Origin: G965216255 sp965216255
GTDB lineage: Bacteria > Bacteroidota > Rhodothermia > Rhodothermales > Bin80
Length of the DNA stretch: 64,000 nucleotides
NCBI GenBank assembly: GCA_965216255.1
Contig: OZ244148.1
Span: 2,170,001 to 2,234,000, forward strand
Reading direction: 5' to 3'
Made by a program: the position numbers and the translations under genes. Shown here piece after piece: positions 18,653 through 26,223 of this stretch; position 1 is the stretch's first letter; the number at the start of each line of letters is the position of its first letter. The notes under the pieces were generated by a model. That model was given only the letters and a program-made list of their open reading frames with translations. It did no database searches and was not told where the DNA came from.

Positions 18653-18851
18653 GGCGGTCAGCACTGTAGGTCAAGGTGACTTGAATAACATAACGTACGT
18701 CGTATTCAGTAGGATCCGGGCAGTTTGCAACTGCTAGGTTCTCGTTACCGCAAAAAGCGGGCCGAAGGCCACCAGCCGGAGTCTGGAGCCGCAGTGCTAC
18801 CACTTTAGCGTGGCAGCGTCCCGTATTGCAGACACACCGTACGGAATCCAT
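18630..18851 (-). CDS. Possible small Cys-containing protein
   Basis: 73 codons beginning MDSVRCVCNTGRCHAKVVAL, with five Cys in all, and ending YVIQVTLTYSADRHEDPNSA. It overlaps the start of the downstream lipoprotein gene by 23 bases. Composition is reasonably protein-like (valine-rich strands YDVRYVIQVTLTYS), but there is no recognised family, signal peptide or clear ribosome-binding site. It may be chance or an unrecognised small gene. Confidence 0.3.
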   Translation of the reverse strand: MDSVRCVCNTGRCHAKVVALRLQTPAGGLRPAFCGNENLAVANCPDPTEYDVRYVIQVTLTYSADRHEDPNSA

Positions 18852-18908
18852 TACGCTACAGGATGGTATTTAGCGGCGCTGTTGACAAACCCGAAGCCAG
18901 ATTAGATC

Positions 18909-19880
18909 ATGAAACATCGCCCGCTTGGACGACTGGGCTGGCCCGTGAGCGAAATTGGCTACGGCATGTGGGGTATGGCCGGATGGTCGGGGTCTGAGGA
19001 CAAAGAATCCCTTCGCTCCCTTCAGCGCGCCGTTGACCTGGGCTGTACGTTCTTCGATACAGCCTGGGCATATGGCGAGGGGCATAGCGAGCAACTCCTT
19101 GGCCAACTTGTCCGAGCCAACCCAGCCACGCGCCTTTATACAGCCTCCAAGGTTCCACCAAGGAACAGGCAGTGGCCCAGCCGCCGGCGAGATACACTCG
19201 AGGACTGCTACCCTCCGAAGTACGTTGAGGACTACGTCCAGCGCAGCCTCGACAATACAGGCCTGGAAGTCATAGACCTTATGCAGCTGCATACCTGGGA
19301 AGATGCCTGGCTTGCGGATGACCGCTGGATTTGCGAGCTGGCGCGCCAGAAATCTGCCGGCCGGATTCGCGGAATCGGCATCAGCCTTAACCGCTGGGAG
19401 CCGTGGAATGGCGTGCAGGCCGTGCGCAGCGGCCTTGTGGATTGCGTCCAGGTGATCTACAACATCTTTGACCAGAATCCGCAGGACGAACTCTTCCCTG
19501 CCTGCCGCGAAAACAATGTGGGCGTGATCGCGCGCGTCCCCTTTGACGAAGGCACCCTGACGGGTAACATCACACTCGAAACCACCTGGCCGGAAGACGA
19601 CTGGCGCAGCACCTATTTCGTGCCAGAAAACCTGAAAAGCAGTGTTAGGCATGCGACTGCCCTCCGACCCCTCGTGCCGGATGACTCATCGATGGCAGAG
19701 CTCGCACTCCGGTTTATCCTGGGAGAGCCCACTGTTAGTAGCGTCATTCCGGGTATGCGCAAGCTTCACCATGTAGAGGCCAACATACGAGCCAGTGATC
19801 TTGGGCCGCTTGATGCGGGGCTCATGGCCAAGCTGGCCAATCACAGATGGGATCGCATCCCGACTACATGGTCACAGTAG
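18909..19880 (+). CDS. Aldo/keto reductase
   Basis: 323 residues with the AKR barrel pattern. The catalytic tetrad is visible: Asp and Tyr in FFDTAWAYGEGHSEQLLG, Lys in YTASKVPP and His in DLMQLHTWED. Later strands show GRIRGIGISLNRWEPWNG and the C-terminal NADP-binding motif region FILGEPTVSSVIPGMRKLHH. It would reduce an aldehyde or ketone with NADPH in the cytosol; the substrate is not evident. The TonB receptor gene starts inside its last codons. Confidence 0.88.
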   Translation: MKHRPLGRLGWPVSEIGYGMWGMAGWSGSEDKESLRSLQRAVDLGCTFFDTAWAYGEGHSEQLLGQLVRANPATRLYTASKVPPRNRQWPSRRRDTLEDCYPPKYVEDYVQRSLDNTGLEVIDLMQLHTWEDAWLADDRWICELARQKSAGRIRGIGISLNRWEPWNGVQAVRSGLVDCVQVIYNIFDQNPQDELFPACRENNVGVIARVPFDEGTLTGNITLETTWPEDDWRSTYFVPENLKSSVRHATALRPLVPDDSSMAELALRFILGEPTVSSVIPGMRKLHHVEANIRASDLGPLDAGLMAKLANHRWDRIPTTWSQ

Positions 19881-22360
19881 GCTCTCCGGCACCCTGCCGC
19901 GCCAAGCGGCCTGCCACGGCAGTTTCCCTGCGGTGGGCCGCCGCGGCGGTGCTATGCCTTTTGTCCCAGGGCGTATGCTTCGGCCAGACCTGGGGCCGCG
20001 TGGCAGGCCATGTGCGCGAAGCCACCACACTGCTGCCAATCCCCGGCGCTTCGATTGTGGTGGCCGGAACCAATTTCGGCACCGCGGCCAGCAACGACGG
20101 TGCCTGGCATCTCAACCTGCCGGAAGGCCGCTATCTGCTTCGGATTTCCGCCGTAGGTTATGAGGCCAGGTTAGATTCCGTCGTCGCGCGCCGCGGCGCA
20201 CCCTTGACTCTTGATATCGCGCTGACCATCGTTACGGTAGAATTGCCAGGGGTAACCATCGAGGACCGAGCTACGCTGGGAGCGGGGATCCATCACGTGG
20301 ATCCGGCGCAGGTGCGCAGCATGCCCACACCGTTCAAGGGTTTTCAGGCACTCCATGCGCTGCCAGGCGTCGCGGCCTCAAATGAACTGTCGAACCAGTA
20401 CTCCGTGCGCGGCGGTGGATTCAACGAAAACCTGATCTTCCTGAACGGCTTCGAGATCCACATGCCCTTCCGCCCGCGGCAAGGGGAGCAGGAAGGGCTG
20501 GGGCTCCTGAATCCGGAGCTGGCGCGGAGCATTACGCTCTATACGGGAGGCTTCCCGGCACGGTACGGAGGAAAAATATCCTCCACCCTCGATATCAAGT
20601 ACGAGGCGGGGGCTAAGCTGGCGGGCTCGGCCTACGTGTCCATGCTCGATGCTGGTGCGGCCGCATCCGCATCGCACGGGCCGGTGGGGTGGCTCCTCGG
20701 CGTCCGACGGGCGAGGGCCCGGCGATTCTTTTCCACGCAGCAACTGAAGGGCGATTACCAGCCCGACTACATTGACGTGCAGGCGCTGTTTACTTACCAA
20801 ATCGCTGCAGGCCATGAAGCGGAAGTATTAGGCATCTGGGCCGACCACCAGTTCAACCTGGATCCTCGCGGGCGCCGAACATACTACGGCATAGTTTCGG
20901 CCGCTGGGGGGCTCACGGACCTGAGATCCGCCTGGACCCGGTTTGACGCCAGCAGTCAGGAGCGCGACGGGTACCGTACGGGGTTTCTCGGGCTGCGGCT
21001 GCGGTCTCGGCTCGGGCCTGCCATGCAGGCCGAGCACGACGTGGCGTACTTCGGTACGGACGAGACAGAGCGCTTCAATCTGACGGGACAGACACTGATC
21101 TACAACGTGGAGACCGATTCGGACACTGAATCCGGCCTACACCTGCGCGGTACGGCGCGGCAGGAAGACCATGCGGACAATTCCGTGGGCGTCACGACAT
21201 GGACCCTGCAGGGGCGCTATGCGGCAAACCTGCTGCGCCACGCGGCTGAGGCTGGCTGGTTTGTCCGACGGCTGGCATTCGATGACCGTATCGACGAAAG
21301 CTCCACGATTATCGGTCGCAGTACGAATGACGATCAGGTGCAAATCCTAGTCGGCACATTTGACGACTCCACATCCTTTGGCGAGCACCAGTACGGATTC
21401 TACGTTCAGGATGCCATAGCCCTGCTGCCGCCCGTGATCCTGACCGCCGGGCTTCGGGCAGAGTACTATACGTTCAATACCGAATGGACCATTTCGCCTC
21501 GGATGTCGCTCCGGTATGAGGCCTCGCGGCGCCTGACGCTTACTGGCGCCACCGGAGTGTACTTCCAGAGCCCCACCTACCGGGAGCTGCGCGGCGCACC
21601 TGCGCCCGGCACCACGCTTGCCAGTGCCCTGAACCGCGGCCTGCGCTCCCAGCGCTCTCTCCAGTTCGTTGCCGGCGCAGAGCTGTTCGTACCCACCAGA
21701 AGGATATACCTGCGGGCGGAGACCTACCTAAAACGCCTGCGCGATGTCATCTCCTATTCGCTGGAAAACGTTCGCATAGAGTATTCCGGGCTCAACGACG
21801 CAAAGGGGCACACGTACGGCCTTGACCTGCAGGCACGTGGCGAGTTTGTGCCTGGCATGGAGAGTTGGATCAACTACGGCTTTCTGGTGGCGCGTGAGGA
21901 ATTTCTGCCAGAATTCATCTCTGCCAGCCGTACAGGAAGCATAGCCCGGCCAACGGACCAGCGCCATACGGTCGCACTCTTTGTGCAGGACTATATCCCA
22001 ACGGATTCGACCTGGAAACTGCACCTGCGAACTCTTTTTGGCAGCGGGCTGCCGTATACGCCTCCGGTGCCCGGCGAGCGCGTGGGGCAGATCGTGGTTC
22101 AGGAACCGGGACGCCGCCATAGGGCACGTTTCCCCGCATACAGGCGCGTCGACATCGGGGCAACCAAATACCTGACGGTCTTTGACCGGCCCGGGCACGC
22201 GCCCGTGCGCCTGGAACTCACAGCCGAGCTCCTGAATGCTTTTGATATCGTCAACACCGTGGCCTACTCCTGGGTACCAGATGCCGTAGGAGTGTGGCAG
22301 CGCATCCCGACGCGCCTAACTCCACGCACCTTCAACGTCCGGCTCCGGGCCACCTTCTGA
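19868..22360 (+). CDS. TonB-dependent outer-membrane receptor with carboxypeptidase-regulatory-like domain
   Basis: 830 residues from the ATG at 19868, which overlaps the aldo/keto reductase stop. Signal peptide ends near LLSQGVCFGQ. Residues about 40-115 form a CarboxypepD_reg-like beta-sandwich (GRVAGHVREATTLLPIPGAS, LLRISAVGYEARLDSVV). The plug domain follows, with FKGFQALHALPGVAASNELS, YSVRGGGFNENLIFLNGFEI and ALYTGGFPARYGGKISS-like sequence, then the beta barrel ending TFNVRLRATF with a terminal Phe. Such proteins import scarce substrates using TonB energy. No SusD partner is adjacent, so a glycan-uptake role is not implied. The final 45 bases overlap the convergent endonuclease V gene. 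Confidence 0.88.
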   Translation: MVTVGSPAPCRAKRPATAVSLRWAAAAVLCLLSQGVCFGQTWGRVAGHVREATTLLPIPGASIVVAGTNFGTAASNDGAWHLNLPEGRYLLRISAVGYEARLDSVVARRGAPLTLDIALTIVTVELPGVTIEDRATLGAGIHHVDPAQVRSMPTPFKGFQALHALPGVAASNELSNQYSVRGGGFNENLIFLNGFEIHMPFRPRQGEQEGLGLLNPELARSITLYTGGFPARYGGKISSTLDIKYEAGAKLAGSAYVSMLDAGAAASASHGPVGWLLGVRRARARRFFSTQQLKGDYQPDYIDVQALFTYQIAAGHEAEVLGIWADHQFNLDPRGRRTYYGIVSAAGGLTDLRSAWTRFDASSQERDGYRTGFLGLRLRSRLGPAMQAEHDVAYFGTDETERFNLTGQTLIYNVETDSDTESGLHLRGTARQEDHADNSVGVTTWTLQGRYAANLLRHAAEAGWFVRRLAFDDRIDESSTIIGRSTNDDQVQILVGTFDDSTSFGEHQYGFYVQDAIALLPPVILTAGLRAEYYTFNTEWTISPRMSLRYEASRRLTLTGATGVYFQSPTYRELRGAPAPGTTLASALNRGLRSQRSLQFVAGAELFVPTRRIYLRAETYLKRLRDVISYSLENVRIEYSGLNDAKGHTYGLDLQARGEFVPGMESWINYGFLVAREEFLPEFISASRTGSIARPTDQRHTVALFVQDYIPTDSTWKLHLRTLFGSGLPYTPPVPGERVGQIVVQEPGRRHRARFPAYRRVDIGATKYLTVFDRPGHAPVRLELTAELLNAFDIVNTVAYSWVPDAVGVWQRIPTRLTPRTFNVRLRATF

Positions 22361-23032
22361 CGCACGGGCTTCCGGCCACTGCCGACTTAGCAGGTGCGCC
22401 TCCCGCGTAGGAACAGGAATGCGATATCGCGGGGAGGTCGCAAGCGTCAGTGCTACCGCCTCTTCCAGGGTAATGCCATATCCCGCACTAACAAAAACAG
22501 GGAGGACGCGCGCGCGGGTGCGCACCGCAGAGCCAAGCAGCTCGCCCGTTGCCGGATCGCGCAGCGGACTATGCGACCCTTTTTCCGGCCGCGGAGAGCC
22601 ATGGGCTCCCACATACACCCGTTTTGCCGCGCCAAAGGTGGGCGTCTCCAGCCAAAGACCAAGGTGGCAGGCCAGGCCGAATCGTCTCGGATGCGCATAG
22701 CCGTGGCCGTCCACCATTACGACATCCGGCCGGAGAGCAAGCTGCTCCCATGCGGGCAATAGGAGCGGCATCTCGCGAAAGGACAGCAGTCCGGGCACGT
22801 AAGGGTACGTCACGCGTGCGTGCCATGTCGCCCTATCCACGACGGCTAGGTCGGGCAATCGTACAACTACGATCGCAGCATTCCCAAATCCACCGCGTAT
22901 GCTGACGTCTACGCCTGCAATCATTTCCGGAGCGCGGCCGAGTGCCGCAAAGCGAACTCGAGGGGCCAGGGCGCGCTGAAGCTGGACGGCTTCCTTCGGC
23001 GGTAAGTCCCAGGCGTGGCGGGATACTACCAT
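22316..23032 (-). CDS. nfi: Endonuclease V (deoxyinosine 3' endonuclease)
   Basis: 238 residues, normal size for Nfi. Conserved catalytic blocks are present: the first Asp in IAGVDVSIRG, the Glu in LLSFREMPLL, and the DGHGYAHPRRFGLACHLGLW motif with metal-binding Asp and His. The Asp/Glu set needed for two-metal catalysis is intact. It starts repair of deaminated adenine by nicking the second bond 3' of inosine. Its 3' end overlaps that of the convergent TonB receptor gene by 45 bases, so both C-termini share DNA. Confidence 0.92.
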   Translation of the reverse strand: MVVSRHAWDLPPKEAVQLQRALAPRVRFAALGRAPEMIAGVDVSIRGGFGNAAIVVVRLPDLAVVDRATWHARVTYPYVPGLLSFREMPLLLPAWEQLALRPDVVMVDGHGYAHPRRFGLACHLGLWLETPTFGAAKRVYVGAHGSPRPEKGSHSPLRDPATGELLGSAVRTRARVLPVFVSAGYGITLEEAVALTLATSPRYRIPVPTREAHLLSRQWPEARASEGGPEPDVEGAWS

Positions 23033-23068
23033 GCTCTCACGCGTTCGAAGTGACCCCGAGGAAAACGA

Positions 23069-23698
23069 ATGATCCGAAAAGCCCTGCTTTGCGCATTAGT
23101 GTGCCTCTGCACCACAGCCAGCACAGCCCAGGAGCGCACTGCCGGAAAAGCTGCGGCGCTCAGCGTGCTCATTCCCGGTCTTGGTCATCGGTACCTGCAC
23201 GGCGGCCGCTGGGGCGCCGCCGGCTCGGCGTTCGTGCTGGCCGAGGCCAGCCTGTGGCTCGGACTTGTCGGCGCAGAGTGGCAGCGCGGGCAGACCGTGC
23301 AAAGCTACCGGACGCTGGCCACCAGCCGGGCCGGTGCACACGTAGAGGGCAAGAACCGGCGATACTTCATCAACCTGGGCGCATATGCATCTTCCGATGC
23401 CTTCGTGGAGGATCATCTTCTTCGCCGCCGTTGGGATCAGATATCGTATGTCAGCGACCCGGCCTATCAGTGGCACTGGGCCTCCGAAGAAGACCGAAAG
23501 ACCTACAGTCGGCTGCGCGGCCAGTCCGATGCGTGGGCACGGCGCCGCGCCGTCTTTGTTTCTACGCTGGCGGTCAACCGCCTGCTGGCCGCGCTCACGT
23601 CCATCCTGGCGGTCCGGCGAAGGGACGCCGCCGCCATATCGCTCTCGCTGCCCCCAGGCGCCAGATGGCCCGACGTGCGCATCAGCTGGACGCTGTAA
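23069..23698 (+). CDS. Exported/membrane protein of DUF5683 type
   Basis: 209 residues. Signal peptide MIRKALLCALVCLCTTASTA, then AGKAAALSVLIPGLGHRYLH and GGRWGAAGSAFVLAEASLWL, which resemble the small membrane-associated proteins annotated DUF5683 in Bacteroidota (SxLiPGlGqiyng motif). The middle has YFINLGAYASSDAFVEDHLL and WQWASEEDRKTYSRLR-like sequence, followed by a hydrophobic VSTLAVNRLLAALTSILAVR helix and a short tail. The role is unknown. It is divergent from nfi and lies just upstream of the tRNA-Val promoter. Confidence 0.7.
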   Translation: MIRKALLCALVCLCTTASTAQERTAGKAAALSVLIPGLGHRYLHGGRWGAAGSAFVLAEASLWLGLVGAEWQRGQTVQSYRTLATSRAGAHVEGKNRRYFINLGAYASSDAFVEDHLLRRRWDQISYVSDPAYQWHWASEEDRKTYSRLRGQSDAWARRRAVFVSTLAVNRLLAALTSILAVRRRDAAAISLSLPPGARWPDVRISWTL

Positions 23699-23708
23699 CC
23701 ATCTTTCG

Positions 23709-23739
23709 TTGACATCCATGCGCTCCTTGGTTACATTTG
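23709..23739 (+). promoter_or_regulatory. Bacteroidota-type promoter of tRNA-Val
   Basis: TTG at 23709-23711, a 20-base spacer, then TACATTTG at 23732-23739. This matches the Bacteroidota primary sigma consensus (-33 TTG, -7 TAnnTTTG). The -7 box ends 9 bases before the first tRNA base. Confidence 0.7.
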
Positions 23740-23748
23740 CAAGTTTAT

Positions 23749-23822
23749 GGGTCCTTAGCTCAGTTGGTTAGAGCGCTACGTTGACATCGTAGAGGTCGAT
23801 GGTTCGAATCCATTAGGACCCA
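23749..23822 (+). tRNA. tRNA-Val (anticodon GAC)
   Basis: Cloverleaf: acceptor GGGTCCT pairs with AGGACCC, D arm GCTCAGTTGGTTAGAGC, anticodon arm CTACG-TTGACAT-CGTAG, T arm containing GGTTCGAATCC. The anticodon GAC reads valine codons GTC/GTT. Discriminator A at 23822; CCA is not encoded. Confidence 0.95.
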
Positions 23823-23857
23823 CGGTGAGCCGGCGTCACTGCATGCACCACTTTCGT

Positions 23858-23880
23858 AATGGCTATATTGTTCAGCCATT
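23858..23880. promoter_or_regulatory. Hairpin in the infC leader
   Basis: Perfect 7-bp inverted repeat AATGGCT / AGCCATT with a 9-base loop, 12 bases before the infC ribosome-binding site. It could be the 3' end of the tRNA transcript or part of an infC 5' leader; no T tract follows, so a terminator is not favoured. Confidence 0.4.
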
Positions 23881-23906
23881 CTGTGTCCTAACGAGGAGGA
23901 ACTGCT

Positions 23907-24425
23907 ATCGCCAGAAGTCTAAGAATCCGTGTTAACCAAGATATCCGTGCGGACCCGGTCCGGGTGGTTGATCCAGGGGGTAACCACGGCATATACGAAA
24001 TTGATGACGCCCTTGAATTGGCCAATCGCCAGAGACTGGATCTAGTTGAGATTGCACCCCAGGCCGATCCTCCCGTGTGCAAGATCATGGACTTCGGCAA
24101 GTTCATGTATGAACAGAAGAAACGGGAACGGGAAGCAAGAAAGCGTCAGCACCATACACAGCTCAAGGAAGTGCGTTTCAGGCCCCGGACGGACACACAT
24201 GATTTTGATTTCAAGACCAAGCATGCCCGCGAATTCCTGGAAGAGGGGAACAAGGTGCGGGCCTATGTACAATTTCGGGGGCGGGACATCATTTACAAAG
24301 ATCAGGGCATGGCCGTGCTGCAACGCTTCATGACGGCCTTAAAGGATGTGGCTAAGGTAGACCAGGAGCCCCGTATGGAAGGCCGGCGCATGACAACTAT
24401 TCTGGCACCGCTGAAGTCCAAGTAG
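23907..24425 (+). CDS. infC: Translation initiation factor IF-3 with AUC start codon
   Basis: 172 residues. The frame is closed by TAA at 23889-23891 and has no ATG, GTG or TTG before residue 20, where IF-3 homology is already well under way (ARSLRIRVNQDIRADPVRVV). The start must therefore be the ATC at 23907, preceded by a strong GAGGAGGA 6 bases upstream. Non-AUG starts are an established feature of infC (AUU in E. coli), which lets IF-3 repress its own mRNA. Both IF-3 domains are present: DLVEIAPQADPPVCKIMDFG, the KKREREARKRQ linker, and KEVRFRPRTDTHDFDFKTKH. It heads the infC-rpmI-rplT-pheST block. Confidence 0.93.
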   Translation: MARSLRIRVNQDIRADPVRVVDPGGNHGIYEIDDALELANRQRLDLVEIAPQADPPVCKIMDFGKFMYEQKKREREARKRQHHTQLKEVRFRPRTDTHDFDFKTKHAREFLEEGNKVRAYVQFRGRDIIYKDQGMAVLQRFMTALKDVAKVDQEPRMEGRRMTTILAPLKSK

Positions 24426-24535
24426 CGTGTCAAGGTTCTGCGTATTTTTTGTTAGCTGATTGCTGAAGGGTTCGGCATGTCGTATTTTCCGCGTTCTGTT
24501 CTAGGCAGACCCGCCCAGGAAACCGAGGTAATCAC

Positions 24536-24730
24536 ATGCCCAAGATGAAGACCAACAGTGGTGCCAAGAAGCGGTTTCAACGTACCGCTACCGGCCGCCT
24601 GAAGCGGGAGAAGGCCTACAAGAGCCATATTCTGACGAAGAAGAGCAGCAAGCGAAAGCGCAACTTGGGCACGTCTACGCTTGTTGACAAGCGGGATGAG
24701 TCCCGCGTGAACCGACTCCTGGCAAGCTAG
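24536..24730 (+). CDS. rpmI: 50S ribosomal protein L35
   Basis: 64 residues, standard length. MPKMKTNSGAKKRFQRTATG and KAYKSHILTKKSSKRKRNL are the L35 signature; very basic. GAGGT lies 8 bases upstream of the ATG. A 110-base leader separates it from infC; rplT follows 18 bases after. Confidence 0.97.
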   Translation: MPKMKTNSGAKKRFQRTATGRLKREKAYKSHILTKKSSKRKRNLGTSTLVDKRDESRVNRLLAS

Positions 24731-24748
24731 CACAAACACTGCACCGGT

Positions 24749-25096
24749 ATGCCTCGCGCACGCAACACCGTGGCCTCGCGCCGTAGACGCAAGAAGATAC
24801 TGAATCTGGCGAAGGGATACTGGGGAAGCCGTAGTAAGATCTACACAGTCGCCAAGCATGCCGTCGAGAAAGGGCTGCAGTATGCCTATCGAGACCGGCG
24901 CAAGCGCAAGCAACAGTTCCGCCGGCTCTGGATCGTCCGGATCAATGCTGCCGCACGGCTGAATGGAACGACGTATTCGCGGCTGATGGGCGCCGTACGC
25001 AGGGGCAACATCAGATTGAACCGTAAGGTACTTGCCGACCTGGCCATGCACGATCCCGTAGCCTTTTCCCGCGTCGTGACCGCAGCATCCGGATAG
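24749..25096 (+). CDS. rplT: 50S ribosomal protein L20
   Basis: 115 residues. MPRARNTVASRRRRKKILNL, AKGYWGSRSKIYTVAKHAVE, YAYRDRRKRKQQFRRLWIVR and INAAARLNGTTYSRLMGAV are diagnostic for L20, which binds 23S rRNA early in assembly and in several bacteria represses its own operon. The normal gene order after rpmI supports the call. Confidence 0.97.
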   Translation: MPRARNTVASRRRRKKILNLAKGYWGSRSKIYTVAKHAVEKGLQYAYRDRRKRKQQFRRLWIVRINAAARLNGTTYSRLMGAVRRGNIRLNRKVLADLAMHDPVAFSRVVTAASG

Positions 25097-25137
25097 GCAC
25101 GCTTCTGCATTGCCAGCCGGCACTGCGAATTCAGCAC

Positions 25138-26223
25138 ATGGAGCCATCCGGAAACGCCGCTGCGCTGCTGGTACGGGCCGAAGAAGTACGGCGTGAGGTA
25201 GCGCTGGAGAAATTAGACTCCCCGGAAGCGGCCGAGCGCTTCCGGATTCGCTATCTCGGACAGCGGAGCGGCATTATTACCCATCTGCTTGGTCGCATCA
25301 AGGAGCTGCCTCCGGCCGACCGGCGTGATGTCGGACGGAAGTTGAACGGGTTGCACAAGCTCGCCTCGGAGCGCCACAGGGCGGCACCGGCGCAGATGCC
25401 GATTCTTCTTAAGAGTAGCGCATCTGCCGGTAAACCACGCGTTGACGAAAGGCTCACCAATGCACCACCATCGGATCTTACCCTTCCCGGCCGGCAGCCT
25501 GTGCCTCCGGGGTCGCTCCACCCCATCACACAGACGCTGGAGACCATCACCGGCATCTTCGCGCGAATGGGCTTTGTGGTCGCCGAAGGTCCGGAGATCG
25601 AGGATGACTGGCACAATTTTACGGCACTCAACTTTCCGCCCGACCATCCCGCAAGGGATATGCAGGACACCCTCTTTTTGGAGGAATCTGATCGCGGCCA
25701 CGGTGGCGTCATGCTTCGCACCCATACTTCTCCCGTACAGATACGGGCGATGATGGCGGGCAAGCCGCCGTTCCGGCTCATCGCCCCGGGCCGCGTTTAC
25801 CGCAATGAGGCCATCACGTACAAGTCTTTCTGCCTATTTCACCAGATAGAAGGCCTTGTGGTGGATGAAGGCGTCACGATGGCCGACCTCAAGCACGCCC
25901 TCTTCACATTCGCCCGGGCCTACTTCGGCGAAGACGTCCGGCTACGCTTCCGTCCCAGTTTTTTTCCATTTACGGAACCAAGCGCAGAGCTCGACATCTG
26001 GTGGCCGCTCCCCCAACATCCAGAGGGGGGCCATTGGATGGAAATCCTGGGATCGGGGATGGTGGATCCCCATGTACTGGATGCCGTGGGCATCGATTCG
26101 GAGCGGTATACCGGGTACGCATTCGGCATGGGTGTAGAGCGCCCTGCCATGCTGCGGTACGGCATTGAAGATATCCGTGTTTTCTTCGAAAACGACGTAC
26201 GTTTCCTGGCACAGTTCCAATGA
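25138..26223 (+). CDS. pheS: Phenylalanyl-tRNA synthetase alpha subunit
   Basis: 361 residues. The N-terminal coiled coil is followed by the class II catalytic core: PLGSLHPITQTLETI-like entry (VPPGSLHPITQTLETITGIF), motif 2 region GRVYRNEAITYKSFCLFHQI, and motif 3 GYAFGMGVERPAMLRYGIED. It forms the (alpha beta)2 enzyme with PheT, charging tRNA-Phe. Its stop overlaps the pheT start (ATGA), giving coupled translation. Confidence 0.97.
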   Translation: MEPSGNAAALLVRAEEVRREVALEKLDSPEAAERFRIRYLGQRSGIITHLLGRIKELPPADRRDVGRKLNGLHKLASERHRAAPAQMPILLKSSASAGKPRVDERLTNAPPSDLTLPGRQPVPPGSLHPITQTLETITGIFARMGFVVAEGPEIEDDWHNFTALNFPPDHPARDMQDTLFLEESDRGHGGVMLRTHTSPVQIRAMMAGKPPFRLIAPGRVYRNEAITYKSFCLFHQIEGLVVDEGVTMADLKHALFTFARAYFGEDVRLRFRPSFFPFTEPSAELDIWWPLPQHPEGGHWMEILGSGMVDPHVLDAVGIDSERYTGYAFGMGVERPAMLRYGIEDIRVFFENDVRFLAQFQ

